In this document: one piece after another, positions 37,995 through 47,700 of the stretch
How positions within the stretch are numbered: the first letter of the stretch is position 1
Layout: every line of letters begins with the position of its first letter
Assembly (NCBI GenBank): GCA_013339895.1
Contig: JABACO010000008.1
Location: forward strand, 6,731,262 to 6,795,261
Source of the DNA: Ephydatia muelleri
Taxonomy: Eukaryota > Porifera > Demospongiae > Spongillida > Spongillidae
DNA length: 64,000 nt
Direction: 5' to 3'
Position numbers and translations under genes: made by a program
Notes under the pieces: model-generated
Told to the model about the DNA's origin: nothing
Database searches by the model: none
The model's input: only the letters and a program-made list of their open reading frames with translations

Positions 37995-40900
37995 CTGTTT
38001 GACCCAACGTTAGAGCAGATTGATGACTATAAAGAGCGATTCGACTATTTTTGCATTGCCCATGGCATAACTGAAGGAAAACAAAAGGCGCTATTCCTCA
38101 CAAGGATTGGGCAGACGATGTATCTGAAGCTAAAGACCTGGGTGAGCCCAAAGAAACTTTCCGAACTCTCCCTTGACGAGATAGTGGCTCAACTTAAAAG
38201 TCAAACCAGTGCTGCAATAGTTGAGATAGCAGAGCGATATCGTTTTTTTAAGCGCCTCCAAAGAGACGACGAAGGTGTTGTAGAATATATGTCTCAGCTA
38301 CGCAGCTTGGCGAAGACCTGCAAGTTTGAGGCGTATTTGGATACGGCGTTGAGAGATCAATTTGTCTGTGGTCTAAAGGACCAGCGCATACAACAGGAGC
38401 TGCTGTGCATAAGTGATTTGACGCTAGCAAAAGCCTTGGATAAAAGTCGTTCAATGGAAGTTGTCCATAAGGAGACACAGAGTATACGGGAAATAGGGAA
38501 TCCTACAGCAGAAAGTAAACTTGACGATGCAGCTGCCCATAGAGTGTTCGCCTCCAAGAATAAGGACAGTTGTTACAGATGTGGGGGAACGGGCCACTCA
38601 GCATCTACATGCTTTCATAAGGATAAAACCTGCAATTCCTGTGGAAAACTGGGTCACCTATCCAGAGTATGTAGAAGCAAGTTGTCAGCAGGACGTCACA
38701 AGGGGGATACACGTCATGCAGCTCGTAAGGCACATTTAGTGGAACCAGATGAGGACCTCAGTGATTGCCAAACCAGTGATGAAGAGGTGCCAGTATGTGT
38801 ACATAGAGTAGCTAATAGGGATAGATATCCCAAGCTAACTGCTGATTTGGACATCAATGGTAGTATAGTAAAATTCGAAGTTGATACAGGAGCAGAAGTA
38901 TCCACAATTCCAGCGAGGACGTACAGGCAAAAGCTGAAACAAGTAAATCTGCAACCAACGTCAATAGTGCTCCGTCAATACGATGGAACCATCCTTCCTA
39001 CCTTGGGAGAGTTGAGAGCAAGGGTTTCGATCGAAAACCAGTCAGCAGAAGGCTGCTTCATCGTTGTGGAAAATGCAGACAAGCAACTTTCCTTGCTGGG
39101 CCGTGATTTGTTGTGTAAGCTTCGTTTGGACTGGTCTAAAATGCTAAGGAGTAACAAAGCAGATAGTTCCAGGATACATGCTATCCACAGTGTAAACTTG
39201 TTGAACGAGTTCCCGGATGTAATGGATGAAAAGTTGGGGCTATTGAAAGGAACCAAGGCTGAGATTCAACTGAAAGAGGGCACAGTCCCGGTGTTTTGCA
39301 AGTACAGACCAGTGCCATTTGCATTAAGGTTTACTGTGACGCATCATCATATGGTGTTGGTGCTTGTTTAGTGCACGTTATAGGAGGTCAAGAAAAACCT
39401 ATTGCTTATGCTTCTAGAACATTGTCACAGGCAGAAATGAAGTATGCCCAAATAGAACGGGAGGCACTAGCCATTGTTTTTGCGGTAAAAAAGTTTCATC
39501 AGTATGTTTACGGCAGAGAGTTTGTATTGGTTACAGACCATAAACCATTGTGCACCATTTTTGGGCATGACAAAGGCATTCCGACACTAGCTGCAGCACG
39601 TATGCAGAGATGGGCAATAATATTAGGGGCATATCAGTATAAAATTGAGTATATTCCAGGGTCAGAAAATGTGTGTGCCGACTGTATGTCACGGTTGCCA
39701 GCTCAGGCAACAGTAGCCAAGGGCAATGACATCTTAGCTATGGACGTGTCTTCACTACCAGTGACTGCTACAGATATTTCTAAGGGCACTAGAACAGACA
39801 AGGACTTGTCAACTGTACTTCAATTTGTTCGTCATGGTAAATGGCCTTCATCTCTGGCAGAAAGTTACAAGCCATATTTCAGGAGACAGAATGAGTTGAG
39901 CTGTCAGGATGATTGTTTGCTGTGGGGTCAGCGGGTGATTATACCCAAATCTTTTGCGCCATAAACTGCTTGAAGAATTACACCAAGGTCACATAGGTAT
40001 CAGTAGAATGAAAGCACTAGCAAGAAGCTATATATGGTGGCCTGAGTTAGACAAAGATATAGAAGACTTGGCGGCTTCTTGCGATCAATGCAAAAGGGTA
40101 GCATCGATGCCGGAGTTAGCACCACGTCATCCTTGGCAGTATCCAAGTGCACCATGGGACCGGGTCCATGTGGATTTTGGGGAATGGAATAAGAGACATT
40201 TTTTGGTGATGGTAGATGCTTATAGCAAATGGCCTGAAGTTAGAGTCATGTCGTCCACGACTTCTCAGTATACCATTGAAGTGATGCAGGACATCTTTGC
40301 GACACATGGTTTTCCTCGAATTCTGGTCTCCGACAATGGTCCACAATTCACATCAAAAGAATTTTCTGAGTACTTGGCACATAACGGCGTTCTCCACAGA
40401 CGATCAGCTCCTTATCATCCATCAACGAATGGACTAGCTGAGAACATGGTGAAGAATGTCAAACAGTGGCTGTCAAAGCAGAATTGGGACGTACGAGTTG
40501 GGGTTTCCTTGTCTGAATTTTTGCGTACATACCGCAATGTTCCTCATTCCACCACTGGGAGATCACCAGCTCAAATTGTATTTGGACGTGCTCTTCGTAC
40601 CCGACTGTCGTTCGTCTTACCTTGTATGAGTGAGAGGGTTAGAGAGCAGTTGCAACCACAGGAAGGACTACCTGTCCCACGATTGTTTATTCCAGGTGCA
40701 CGTGTGTGGATCAGAGATTTCCGACCAAATGCTCCCTACAAGTGGATGCCAGGTACCATACTGTCAACAGTTGGTCCTTTGCACTACACTGTCAGCACTC
40801 AAGGGGGCTCACAGAGGAAAGTACATGTTGATCATTTACTGAGTCGGTCTGAATCATTGGTACAGGACTTCCCTGATGTACCACAAGAGACTACAGATGT

Positions 40901-41520
40901 CACAGAGCAGTTTGATCCATGTACAACAAGGAAGCCACTGACACCATTGCAAGGAAATACTCAGCCAAGAGCAGCACAACAGGAAATGACAGATGTTACA
41001 ACAACTGGTCCACCGGGGTCTGATTTACAGCCAAGATCTAGCCTAGGAAGGACTGTTGAGAAGACTAGAGACATTGGCAGGCCAGAAACTGGTACCACTG
41101 GCACCAGAGGCATTGGTGGGCCGGAAACTGATACCACTGGCACAACTCAGGAGAGCCACATGTCACCACCTAGGAGACACTCTACTAGGCCATCAAGGCC
41201 TCCGCGGCGCCTCATTGAAGAGCTCTGAATGTCTGAATTTTAGGGGGGAGGAAACTGTAGTATCTTATTGTATATGTATATGCATATCTGTACGCGCATG
41301 CGCATTGCCATGGCATTATGCTCTTTTGTAATAGTCATGGCGTCTTTGTGAGAGCTCTCTTAGAACATAACAATTCCCATCTGGACAGTGACTAAAAATC
41401 CAAAAACTATTACATGAGGTTTCCCAGGGTACCAACTCCTTATAAAAAAGTAAAGCGCATTTTATACCCCTATGGATCAACGTATGTATTGATTGCGCAT
41501 TATTTAGATCGTAGTCTATT
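37995..41520 (+). mobile_element. Ty3/gypsy retroelement fossil, plus strand
   Basis: Parts in order: gag (about 38000-38550), two CCHC zinc knuckles (CYRCGGTGHSASTC and CNSCGKLGHLSRVC), an aspartic protease (VDTGAEVSTIP), RNase H (VYCDASSYGVG, LVTDHKPL) and integrase (39954-41228, zinc-binding H-H-C-C, then VDFGEW, VSDNGPQF and the catalytic Glu region). A purine tract at about 41241-41250 is followed by TGTAGTATC, a likely start of the 3' LTR. No matching 5' LTR was seen. The element is incomplete and broken, with roughly two or three breaks. The Merlin element abuts its left end. Moderately young by the long open stretches. Confidence 0.85.
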
Positions 41521-41530
41521 TACATACTAT

Positions 41531-42370
41531 ACGTTCGATTCAGCCGTCTAGTACGCCACAACTGCCACATTCTAGAGCTCCAAACCTTAGCACTTAAGCG
41601 TGCAAGCATAGTTCTCATTGTATGTGAATAGGCTCTCTCTGGACGCTTTTTCTGTGAGAAGTTGTGACCTTTTCAAAACGGTCGTGATCAATGGATCAAC
41701 CGCGCGAGTGCCAGGTCAATAACCGCTGCAGGGTCTGTGGCTATAGGCTACTGACGGGTTTGAGGTCGTCCAATCCTACGTACGATTGCAGTGCTTATAA
41801 TCATCATCTGCACTGATCATGATGTTGACCTACATGCATTTCCAAGTAAATTCTGCAAAACATGCTATCTGGTTGTTCAGCGCCATATCAAGGCATCGTC
41901 AACCAAGACGCCTTACAGATGCATGATCAAGACATATGACTGGACCAAACATTTATCACACAGCTGTGAGGTAAATACATTCAATGACCGTACTATGCAT
42001 AGATACTGACTGACTGCATGACGTATTCTTCAACGTCAACAGAACTCACAGCGAGCTAAAAAACTATTAAAAAATTCCAGGCAGGCTGCCTGGAATCACA
42101 CCCAAAGTTTTAAAGACATATGTTGAAGCCATTGCACCATCACAGGTTTCATCAGAGCTTGAGCAACCACCTCTATCTGCCAACCAGGCCTTGTCTGTCA
42201 TGGACCAGCTTCTGTGTCATATATGCACAAAGGTTCTTATACAACCATTGCAGTTAGATTGCAGGGCAGTAGTGTGCAGTGGACGCCTTTCTGAATGGAT
42301 AACCATTTCAGCCAGCACTGAATGTCCATGTTGTGTTTCACACCACAATTCGACATTACAAAGTATCCAC
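41531..42370. repeat. Duplicated block containing the RAG1-like gene, left copy (partner 63164-64000)
   Basis: It matches the end of the window at about 96-97% by eye, in the same orientation. In the right block it follows the calmodulin-like gene after only about 170 bp. In the left block 6.3 kb of extra DNA lies between. Confidence 0.88.
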
Positions 42371-42622
42371 CCAGCCCCAGAAATAATTGTACGTTTGCTG
42401 CATGATGTGGTGGTACAGTGTGTGACATGCAAGAGAGATATGAAAGCTGGAGAATATGATGAAAATCATTGCAAACAAGAAACAGCTGAAGTGCCAATAG
42501 AAATGGCAAGAGTGATTCGTCATTTGTCAAGTGAGAGCTCTAGCAATATCATCCAAATTCCAGCAGGAGGAACAGTAAATATATTGTATGCTTATAATAT
42601 ATGTGTAAACATGCATCATTAA
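41691..42622 (+). pseudogene. RAG1 N-terminal-like zinc-finger/RING gene (left copy)
   Basis: Exon 1 (41691-41970) starts MDQPRECQVNNRCRVCGYRL. In a second frame it continues DVDLHAFPSKFCKTCYLVVQ and DWTKHLSHSCE up to a GTAAAT donor. Exon 2 (from 42052, after CTCACAG) leads in its final frame to a RING: LLCHICTKVLIQPLQLDCR, then VVCSGRLSEW and ECPCC, followed by PAPEIIVRLLHDV and CVTCKRDM...YDENHC. The order CxxC, FCxxC, W-H-C, RING and extra zinc finger is that of the vertebrate RAG1 N-terminal region (human RFCRICG, DSIHPTEFCHDCW, CQICEHILADPVETSC). No RAG1 catalytic core is visible downstream. Two frame changes (about 41805 and about 42080), shared with the right copy, suggest a pseudogene or undetected tiny introns. 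Stand-alone RAG1 N-terminus genes and transposons are known in invertebrates. Confidence 0.7.
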
Positions 42623-43337
42623 TGCGATTATACGCACGTTACGTAAACTCTAACCGCGGAATTAAATATTGTGTATAATGCTTATTTAGATATCGTGTGA
42701 TTGGCGCGTGATAACTTTTGAACGTAAGCGACTTTGATATCGGCAACCTTTTAAAATCGGGCAGATGGGTGGATCAGCTATTCACTAATGCATTCCGATT
42801 GCAGATCCGATGTTGGAAACTTACCAAGAGCAGATATCACGATATTCGACAGAGACGGACAGGTTTACTACGACGTTGTGACGCGAGCAGGATAAAACAG
42901 TTATCACACTAATGAAAAGTAAGTGTATCTGAAGCGTACTAAGCATGTGAGAACCTTTTTGTTCTGTCGACAAAATCGGGGAAGGGTGCGTTGTCAAAAT
43001 ATCCGGGCATTGAAAATTGATAATTCTTTTTAGTGCCGTAGAAGATGCTACCGGTACCGCCACAACAGCTTGTTCTGTACTCTTATAGAGTACGGTTTGA
43101 CTTTGTCTTGTGTATATGTGCTTCGATACCAATAGGGGTGTGACGTATGGAAGATGTCAAGCGCATCGATGAAGCTAATTAGATGCACGCTGTGACTGGC
43201 AGGTGGAGACTTGTAATTCAAATTGTAAGTGGTAAGCAAGTAGTAAACCAGCATTGTATTTTGGGGTGGGAAGTACACCAGGAATAAGTAAGAACACAAT
43301 TTAGTGACCTTGAGGAAGGGTACTGCACTTAGACTGT
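42623..43337. other. Non-coding, nothing recognised
   Basis: Unique sequence between the RAG1-like gene and the 43-bp satellite. I looked for RAG1-core-like motifs and found none. Confidence 0.4.
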
Positions 43338-44003
43338 CGAGATGGATGTGTACATAGCTATGGGTGTACGCTGGGGGTTTCAAGATGGATGTGTACATAG
43401 CTATGAGTGTACGCTGGGGGTTTCAAGATGGATGTGTACATAGCTATGGGTGTACGCTGGGGGTTTCAAGATGGATGTGTACATAGCTATGGGTATACGC
43501 TGGGGGTGTCGAGATGGATGTGTACATAGCTATGAGTGTACGCTGGGGGTGTCGAGATGGATGTGTACATAGCTATGAGTGTACGCTGGGGGTGTCAAAA
43601 TGGATTTGTACATAGCTATGGGTGTACGCTGGGGGTTTCAAGATGGATGTGTACATAGCTATGAGTGTACGCTGGGGGTTTCAAGATGGATGTGTACATA
43701 GCTATGGGTGTACGCTGGGGGTTTCAAGATGGATGTGTACATAGCTATGGGTGTACGCTGGGGTTTCAAGATGGATGTGTACATAGCTATGAGTGTACGC
43801 TGGGGGTGTCAAGATGGATGTGTACATAGCTATGAGTGTACGCTGGGGGTGTCAAGATGGATGTGTACATAGCTATGAGTGTACGCTGGTGGTTTCAAGA
43901 TGGATGTGTACATAGCTATGGGTGTACGCTGGGGGTGTCGAGATGGATATGTACATAGCTATGAGTGTACGCTGGGGGTGGATATGTACATAGCTATGGT
44001 TGT
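43338..44003. repeat. 43-bp satellite, about 15 copies
   Basis: The unit begins AGATGGATGTGTACATAGCT and continues ATGNGTGTACGCTGGGGGTN. Copies alternate between GGGTTTCAA and GGTGTCGAG junctions, with one unit truncated near 43980. No non-repeat spacer lies between units. Confidence 0.95.
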
Positions 44004-45424
44004 GCGCTTAAGAGTGTCAAGATGTGCTCTGGTAGTGTGCTTTATTGTCTTGATGCTGAGCAGGTACAATACTTATGATAAAGACACAATGTTGCAATAT
44101 ACATATGTAAACCCTTCGCTAGCGTAGGAATAGGGAACGACTGACACGAGCTCAATAAGAATTCTCAAGATACACAAAAAGGAACATCTCACTACCACGC
44201 ATGCGCAATACATTACATCATCATGATCACAGTCTATTACACAGCTCCCCCTTCTATAGGATTCGTCCTCGTATCCTCTTAATGCTTGATGAAACGGCCA
44301 TACCAGTCAGGTTCTTTACGATCCCTAGAAGGGTACCTCCTCTGCTCTATGGGATTTTCACTCTGATCTGACTCACTAGAAGCCCGGGTTGAACGATCTG
44401 CCCCACCTGTATCAAACATCTCTTGAGTTTCCTCAGCCTCCTGTTCAATTTGACCTTCCTGGTGGACTTCTTGGGGCTGTTCCGCTATTACAACATCCTG
44501 AGCATCCTCGAGTTCATCTACTTCAACTGATTGTTCTTCAGCTTCTTGCTCCTTCGTATTTGATACTGACATTAGTACCTCACCATGTTTAAAGAGCCCA
44601 ATAACAGGACCATCCTTGATTTCTCCTCCTCCAAGGAGACGCCCTCACCTCCATCATCATGAGAGACGGAGGGTTTTCCGTCCTCATCTGTGGAGTAGTC
44701 AAGCTGTATGGAAGAGCAGGCATGTATTGTTATGTCATCTGGGTCAAATATGACTTCGATCATTGAAATATGCCTCCAATGGACTAAGGTGTTATTGTAT
44801 ATAACCCAAATTTGTGTTTCTTTTTCATTTTTAAGAATTGTAGACAGCTCTCTCAGTGTGTTTCTCCTATGTTTCTTATGTTTTATATTTGAAACAATAA
44901 AATAGTCTGTGGGATCCATATGTTTTTCTGGCCAAACGGCATCATATTATTCATACGTTTGGCATGCTTTGTTTCTAGCATTGCCTCTACTTATCAGAGC
45001 TGTCTCATGTTCTGGAATTGGTTTAGGTAGCGGAGGAAATACGAAAGCTGTTACACAGTCTATTCCCAGTCCATCGTGTTGTCTACTATTTTCCCATTTG
45101 TGTATCATTTGTTTTTGTATTGTTTCAATATTGCGCACAAGCGCAAACGGGGAAAGCTCTTTGTTTTCATCTTCCATTGGAGGTAAATTATATGGTTTTC
45201 TGAAATATAAGTTTAGTGAGTTTGTTTTGTACATGTATATGTACTTTTTTCTGGCTTCGTAGGCTAAGAGTAGTTTAGATAGTATATTTGTTTACAACCT
45301 TTTGCGGTTAGGTACCATACACTTGCACAAATACATGAATCACAAAATGATAACCAACATACAATGTGGTTTGAGGTTTCCATCTTGGTATCCATCACAT
45401 ACACAGTTTCACGTCAAAAAATCT

Positions 45425-45480
45425 CTTCCTTTTCGCGACCGGTTTCGGAGTACTTTACTCCTTCTTCAGGCTGATGGAAG
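45425..45480 (-). ncRNA. Hammerhead ribozyme (type I, minimal stem III)
   Basis: On the minus strand the core CTGAAGA fits CUGANGA. Stem II is GGAGTA...TACTCC, then GAAAC, a two-pair stem III (AC/GT) and the cleavage-site triplet GTC. Stem I pairs GC/GC next to the core and CTTCC/GGAAG beyond an internal loop. Cleavage is expected between 437 and 436 of the 45400s on the minus strand. Minimal hammerheads with short stem III are known from Penelope-like elements, and this one sits in the expected terminal region. The fold was judged by hand. Confidence 0.75.
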
Positions 45481-45819
45481 TAAGTGAAGTCTATGCAGCT
45501 GAAGTTTAATTTGAGAAATCCCGCATTTTTTATTGGTTCTTTATTTATGCGTCCATTTCTTCTGGTTTCAAAATTGTTCGGTGACGTCAACATGGAGGGT
45601 TGAAGCCCAGTGGAGTTTCTTTCTTCAGTCTAGCTCTAACCAACATATCTCTCAGTGATCGGTTCTTTTTAAGCGCTATGCGTGGTGGCGCTGGGAACAG
45701 ACCACTTAGGACTGGGTCTCTCTTAACATCCACCCAAAGTTTGCGTAGGGCGTCTCTGACCAGAGGTACATGTGTGTTGTATGTGATTGCCATAACGGGA
45801 GTTCCTTGTTTGTCTGTTT

Positions 45820-47700
45820 TTAAGTTATAACCCGTTCTCTGTCTTTGAAGTATATCTTTTTAAGTAGCGTTTTAGTTGCTTTCTCTTTGTACCCTCTAGC
45901 GAGAAGCGCTTTCTGGAGTTTGATTATTTGTTGTCTGAAATTTCCTTCGTCTGAGTTGGTGCGGAGGATTCTGTGTGCTTCACCAAGCGCTATGCTTTTC
46001 CCCGTTCCTTTGGGATGAAAGGACGAACTATGGACATACGTTTGTTTGTTTGTAGGTTTTGTGTACGTCTTTGTGTCCAGAGTTTGTTTATTCTGGAAGT
46101 TTGTACCTTTGTATATGGTTACATCCAAGAAATGTATTTCACTAGGTGAGCACTCTCCTGTAAATTTGATAGTCGGATGGAGCTTGTTGCAGTTTAGTAG
46201 GAAGGATTGAAATTCTTCCTGATTCCCAGACCATAGGATAAGGATATCATCTATGTATCTTATCCAGAGTTTAATTTTGTCTGTGTGAGGTTGAATGATC
46301 TTCTGTTCAAGTTCACCCATAAATATGCCACTGTATGAGGGGGCCATGATGTTTCCCATGGGTACTCCTCTGGTTTGAAGGTAGAATTCACCATTGAATT
46401 CAAATACGTTGTTTTTTGTGACAATGTCTAATAATTCTGCCAGAACTGCCGTATCTGGCATGGGTGTTGAGTTTTTAAGTGTCGTTAGAGCTCTGATTGC
46501 AGCTTGGTTTCCTTCAGCTGTAGGGATGTTTGTATACATGTTGGTGACGTCCACTGTGCAAAGGATTATGTCTTTGCAGAATGTATGTTTTTCCAAAGTC
46601 TGGATGAGGTGTGTTGTATCTCTTATGTATGTAGGCAAGAGAACAACCGCTTGTTTTAGCCAGAAGTCTAAGAAACCAGATATGTTGGCCGTTATGCTGT
46701 TGACACAGGAGCATATAGGTCTGTATGTGTGCGGGTTCTTGTGTAGTTTAATGAGGAAGTACATCAAGCTGGTTCTATGCGATTCTGGGGGGTAGCAGAA
46801 TTCACACTGTCTTTTTGTCAACAAACCAGATTTGTATAGATTGTCTAGTTTGGTTTCAATGGTCTGTTTTATTTTGTCTGTGATATCATGTTCCAATCTT
46901 GTGTACGTTTCAGGGTCTGCCAGGTGTTTGTGTCCTTCTGCTACATATGTTTTCCTGTCCAGCAGTACAATCGTACTTCCTTTGTCAGCTTGATTGATGA
47001 TGACTTCATGTTGGTTTTTAAGCCTGTGTATAAGGCACATTCCATCCTTAGGAAGGTTAGGTCGACCTGTGGTGGACTTGATCTGAGAAAGAGTTAATGT
47101 GATGTTATCAATTAATTTCTCTAAAGGTTTGTAGTCTGTAGGTCCAGGTGTCTGTTTAGTCTTTAGTCTAAAAGGGTTATCACTTGGTGTAATGTGCATG
47201 TATTTGTACCTTAGTCTCAGTTTATTGGTAAAGTCTATGATTTCACTACTCTTTATATAATTTATGTTAGGGGTGTAAGGTATGAAGCTCAATCCTTTAG
47301 AGAGGATGTCTGTCTCTCTATTGGAAAGTCTGTATGATGAGAGGTTGACTATGTTGTCTGGGTTCACAGTTGATGTACACATATTGTAATGTTTAAATAC
47401 ACATAATTTTCTACGTCTACGTTTGTCAGGCTTTGACCTTCGTCTACTTCTGGTGGTGGCTGTTTCTCCACCTTGGTCTGTGGGGTCCCTTACCAGGGAT
47501 TCGCCGTGATGGCCCGGGTCTGTTGTTTCATAAGATGTGTAAATTTTGTTTAAGTGTGTGCAACTATGTACATCATACCTCTCATCCTCATCCAATCTCC
47601 TACGCTTAGTAGGAGGGGGGACAGCCGATAGCTTCTTTTCTGAGCTCTGGTCTCTTTCGGCTTTTATCTTTTTGGCCTGGTCTGAGGCCGCCTTGAGCAT
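45820..47700 (-). CDS. Penelope-like reverse transcriptase ORF
   Basis: A 626-codon frame without internal stops. Markers: a basic N-terminal region, RETDILSKGLSFIPYTPN, ADKGSTIVLLDR, YFLIKLHKNPHTYRPICS, CTVDVTNMYTNIP (motif A), RGVPMGNIMAP (motif B), WIRYIDDILILW (catalytic motif C) and IHFLDVTIYK. These are the diagnostic motifs of Penelope-like rather than LINE or LTR enzymes. The retroelement copies its RNA at chromosome breaks or nicked ends. Confidence 0.9.
   Translation of the reverse strand: MLKAASDQAKKIKAERDQSSEKKLSAVPPPTKRRRLDEDERYDVHSCTHLNKIYTSYETTDPGHHGESLVRDPTDQGGETATTRSRRRSKPDKRRRRKLCVFKHYNMCTSTVNPDNIVNLSSYRLSNRETDILSKGLSFIPYTPNINYIKSSEIIDFTNKLRLRYKYMHITPSDNPFRLKTKQTPGPTDYKPLEKLIDNITLTLSQIKSTTGRPNLPKDGMCLIHRLKNQHEVIINQADKGSTIVLLDRKTYVAEGHKHLADPETYTRLEHDITDKIKQTIETKLDNLYKSGLLTKRQCEFCYPPESHRTSLMYFLIKLHKNPHTYRPICSCVNSITANISGFLDFWLKQAVVLLPTYIRDTTHLIQTLEKHTFCKDIILCTVDVTNMYTNIPTAEGNQAAIRALTTLKNSTPMPDTAVLAELLDIVTKNNVFEFNGEFYLQTRGVPMGNIMAPSYSGIFMGELEQKIIQPHTDKIKLWIRYIDDILILWSGNQEEFQSFLLNCNKLHPTIKFTGECSPSEIHFLDVTIYKGTNFQNKQTLDTKTYTKPTNKQTYVHSSSFHPKGTGKSIALGEAHRILRTNSDEGNFRQQIIKLQKALLARGYKEKATKTLLKKIYFKDRERVIT

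Noticed and set aside
41691-42622. Another TRAF-like RING gene
   Set aside because: The preceding FCxTC and W-H-C modules and RING spacing match RAG1, and no TRAF fingers or MATH follow.
43338-44003. CRISPR-like appearance of the 43-bp and 30-bp direct repeats (also 29657-29846)
   Set aside because: Units are head-to-tail with no unique spacers, in a eukaryotic genome.
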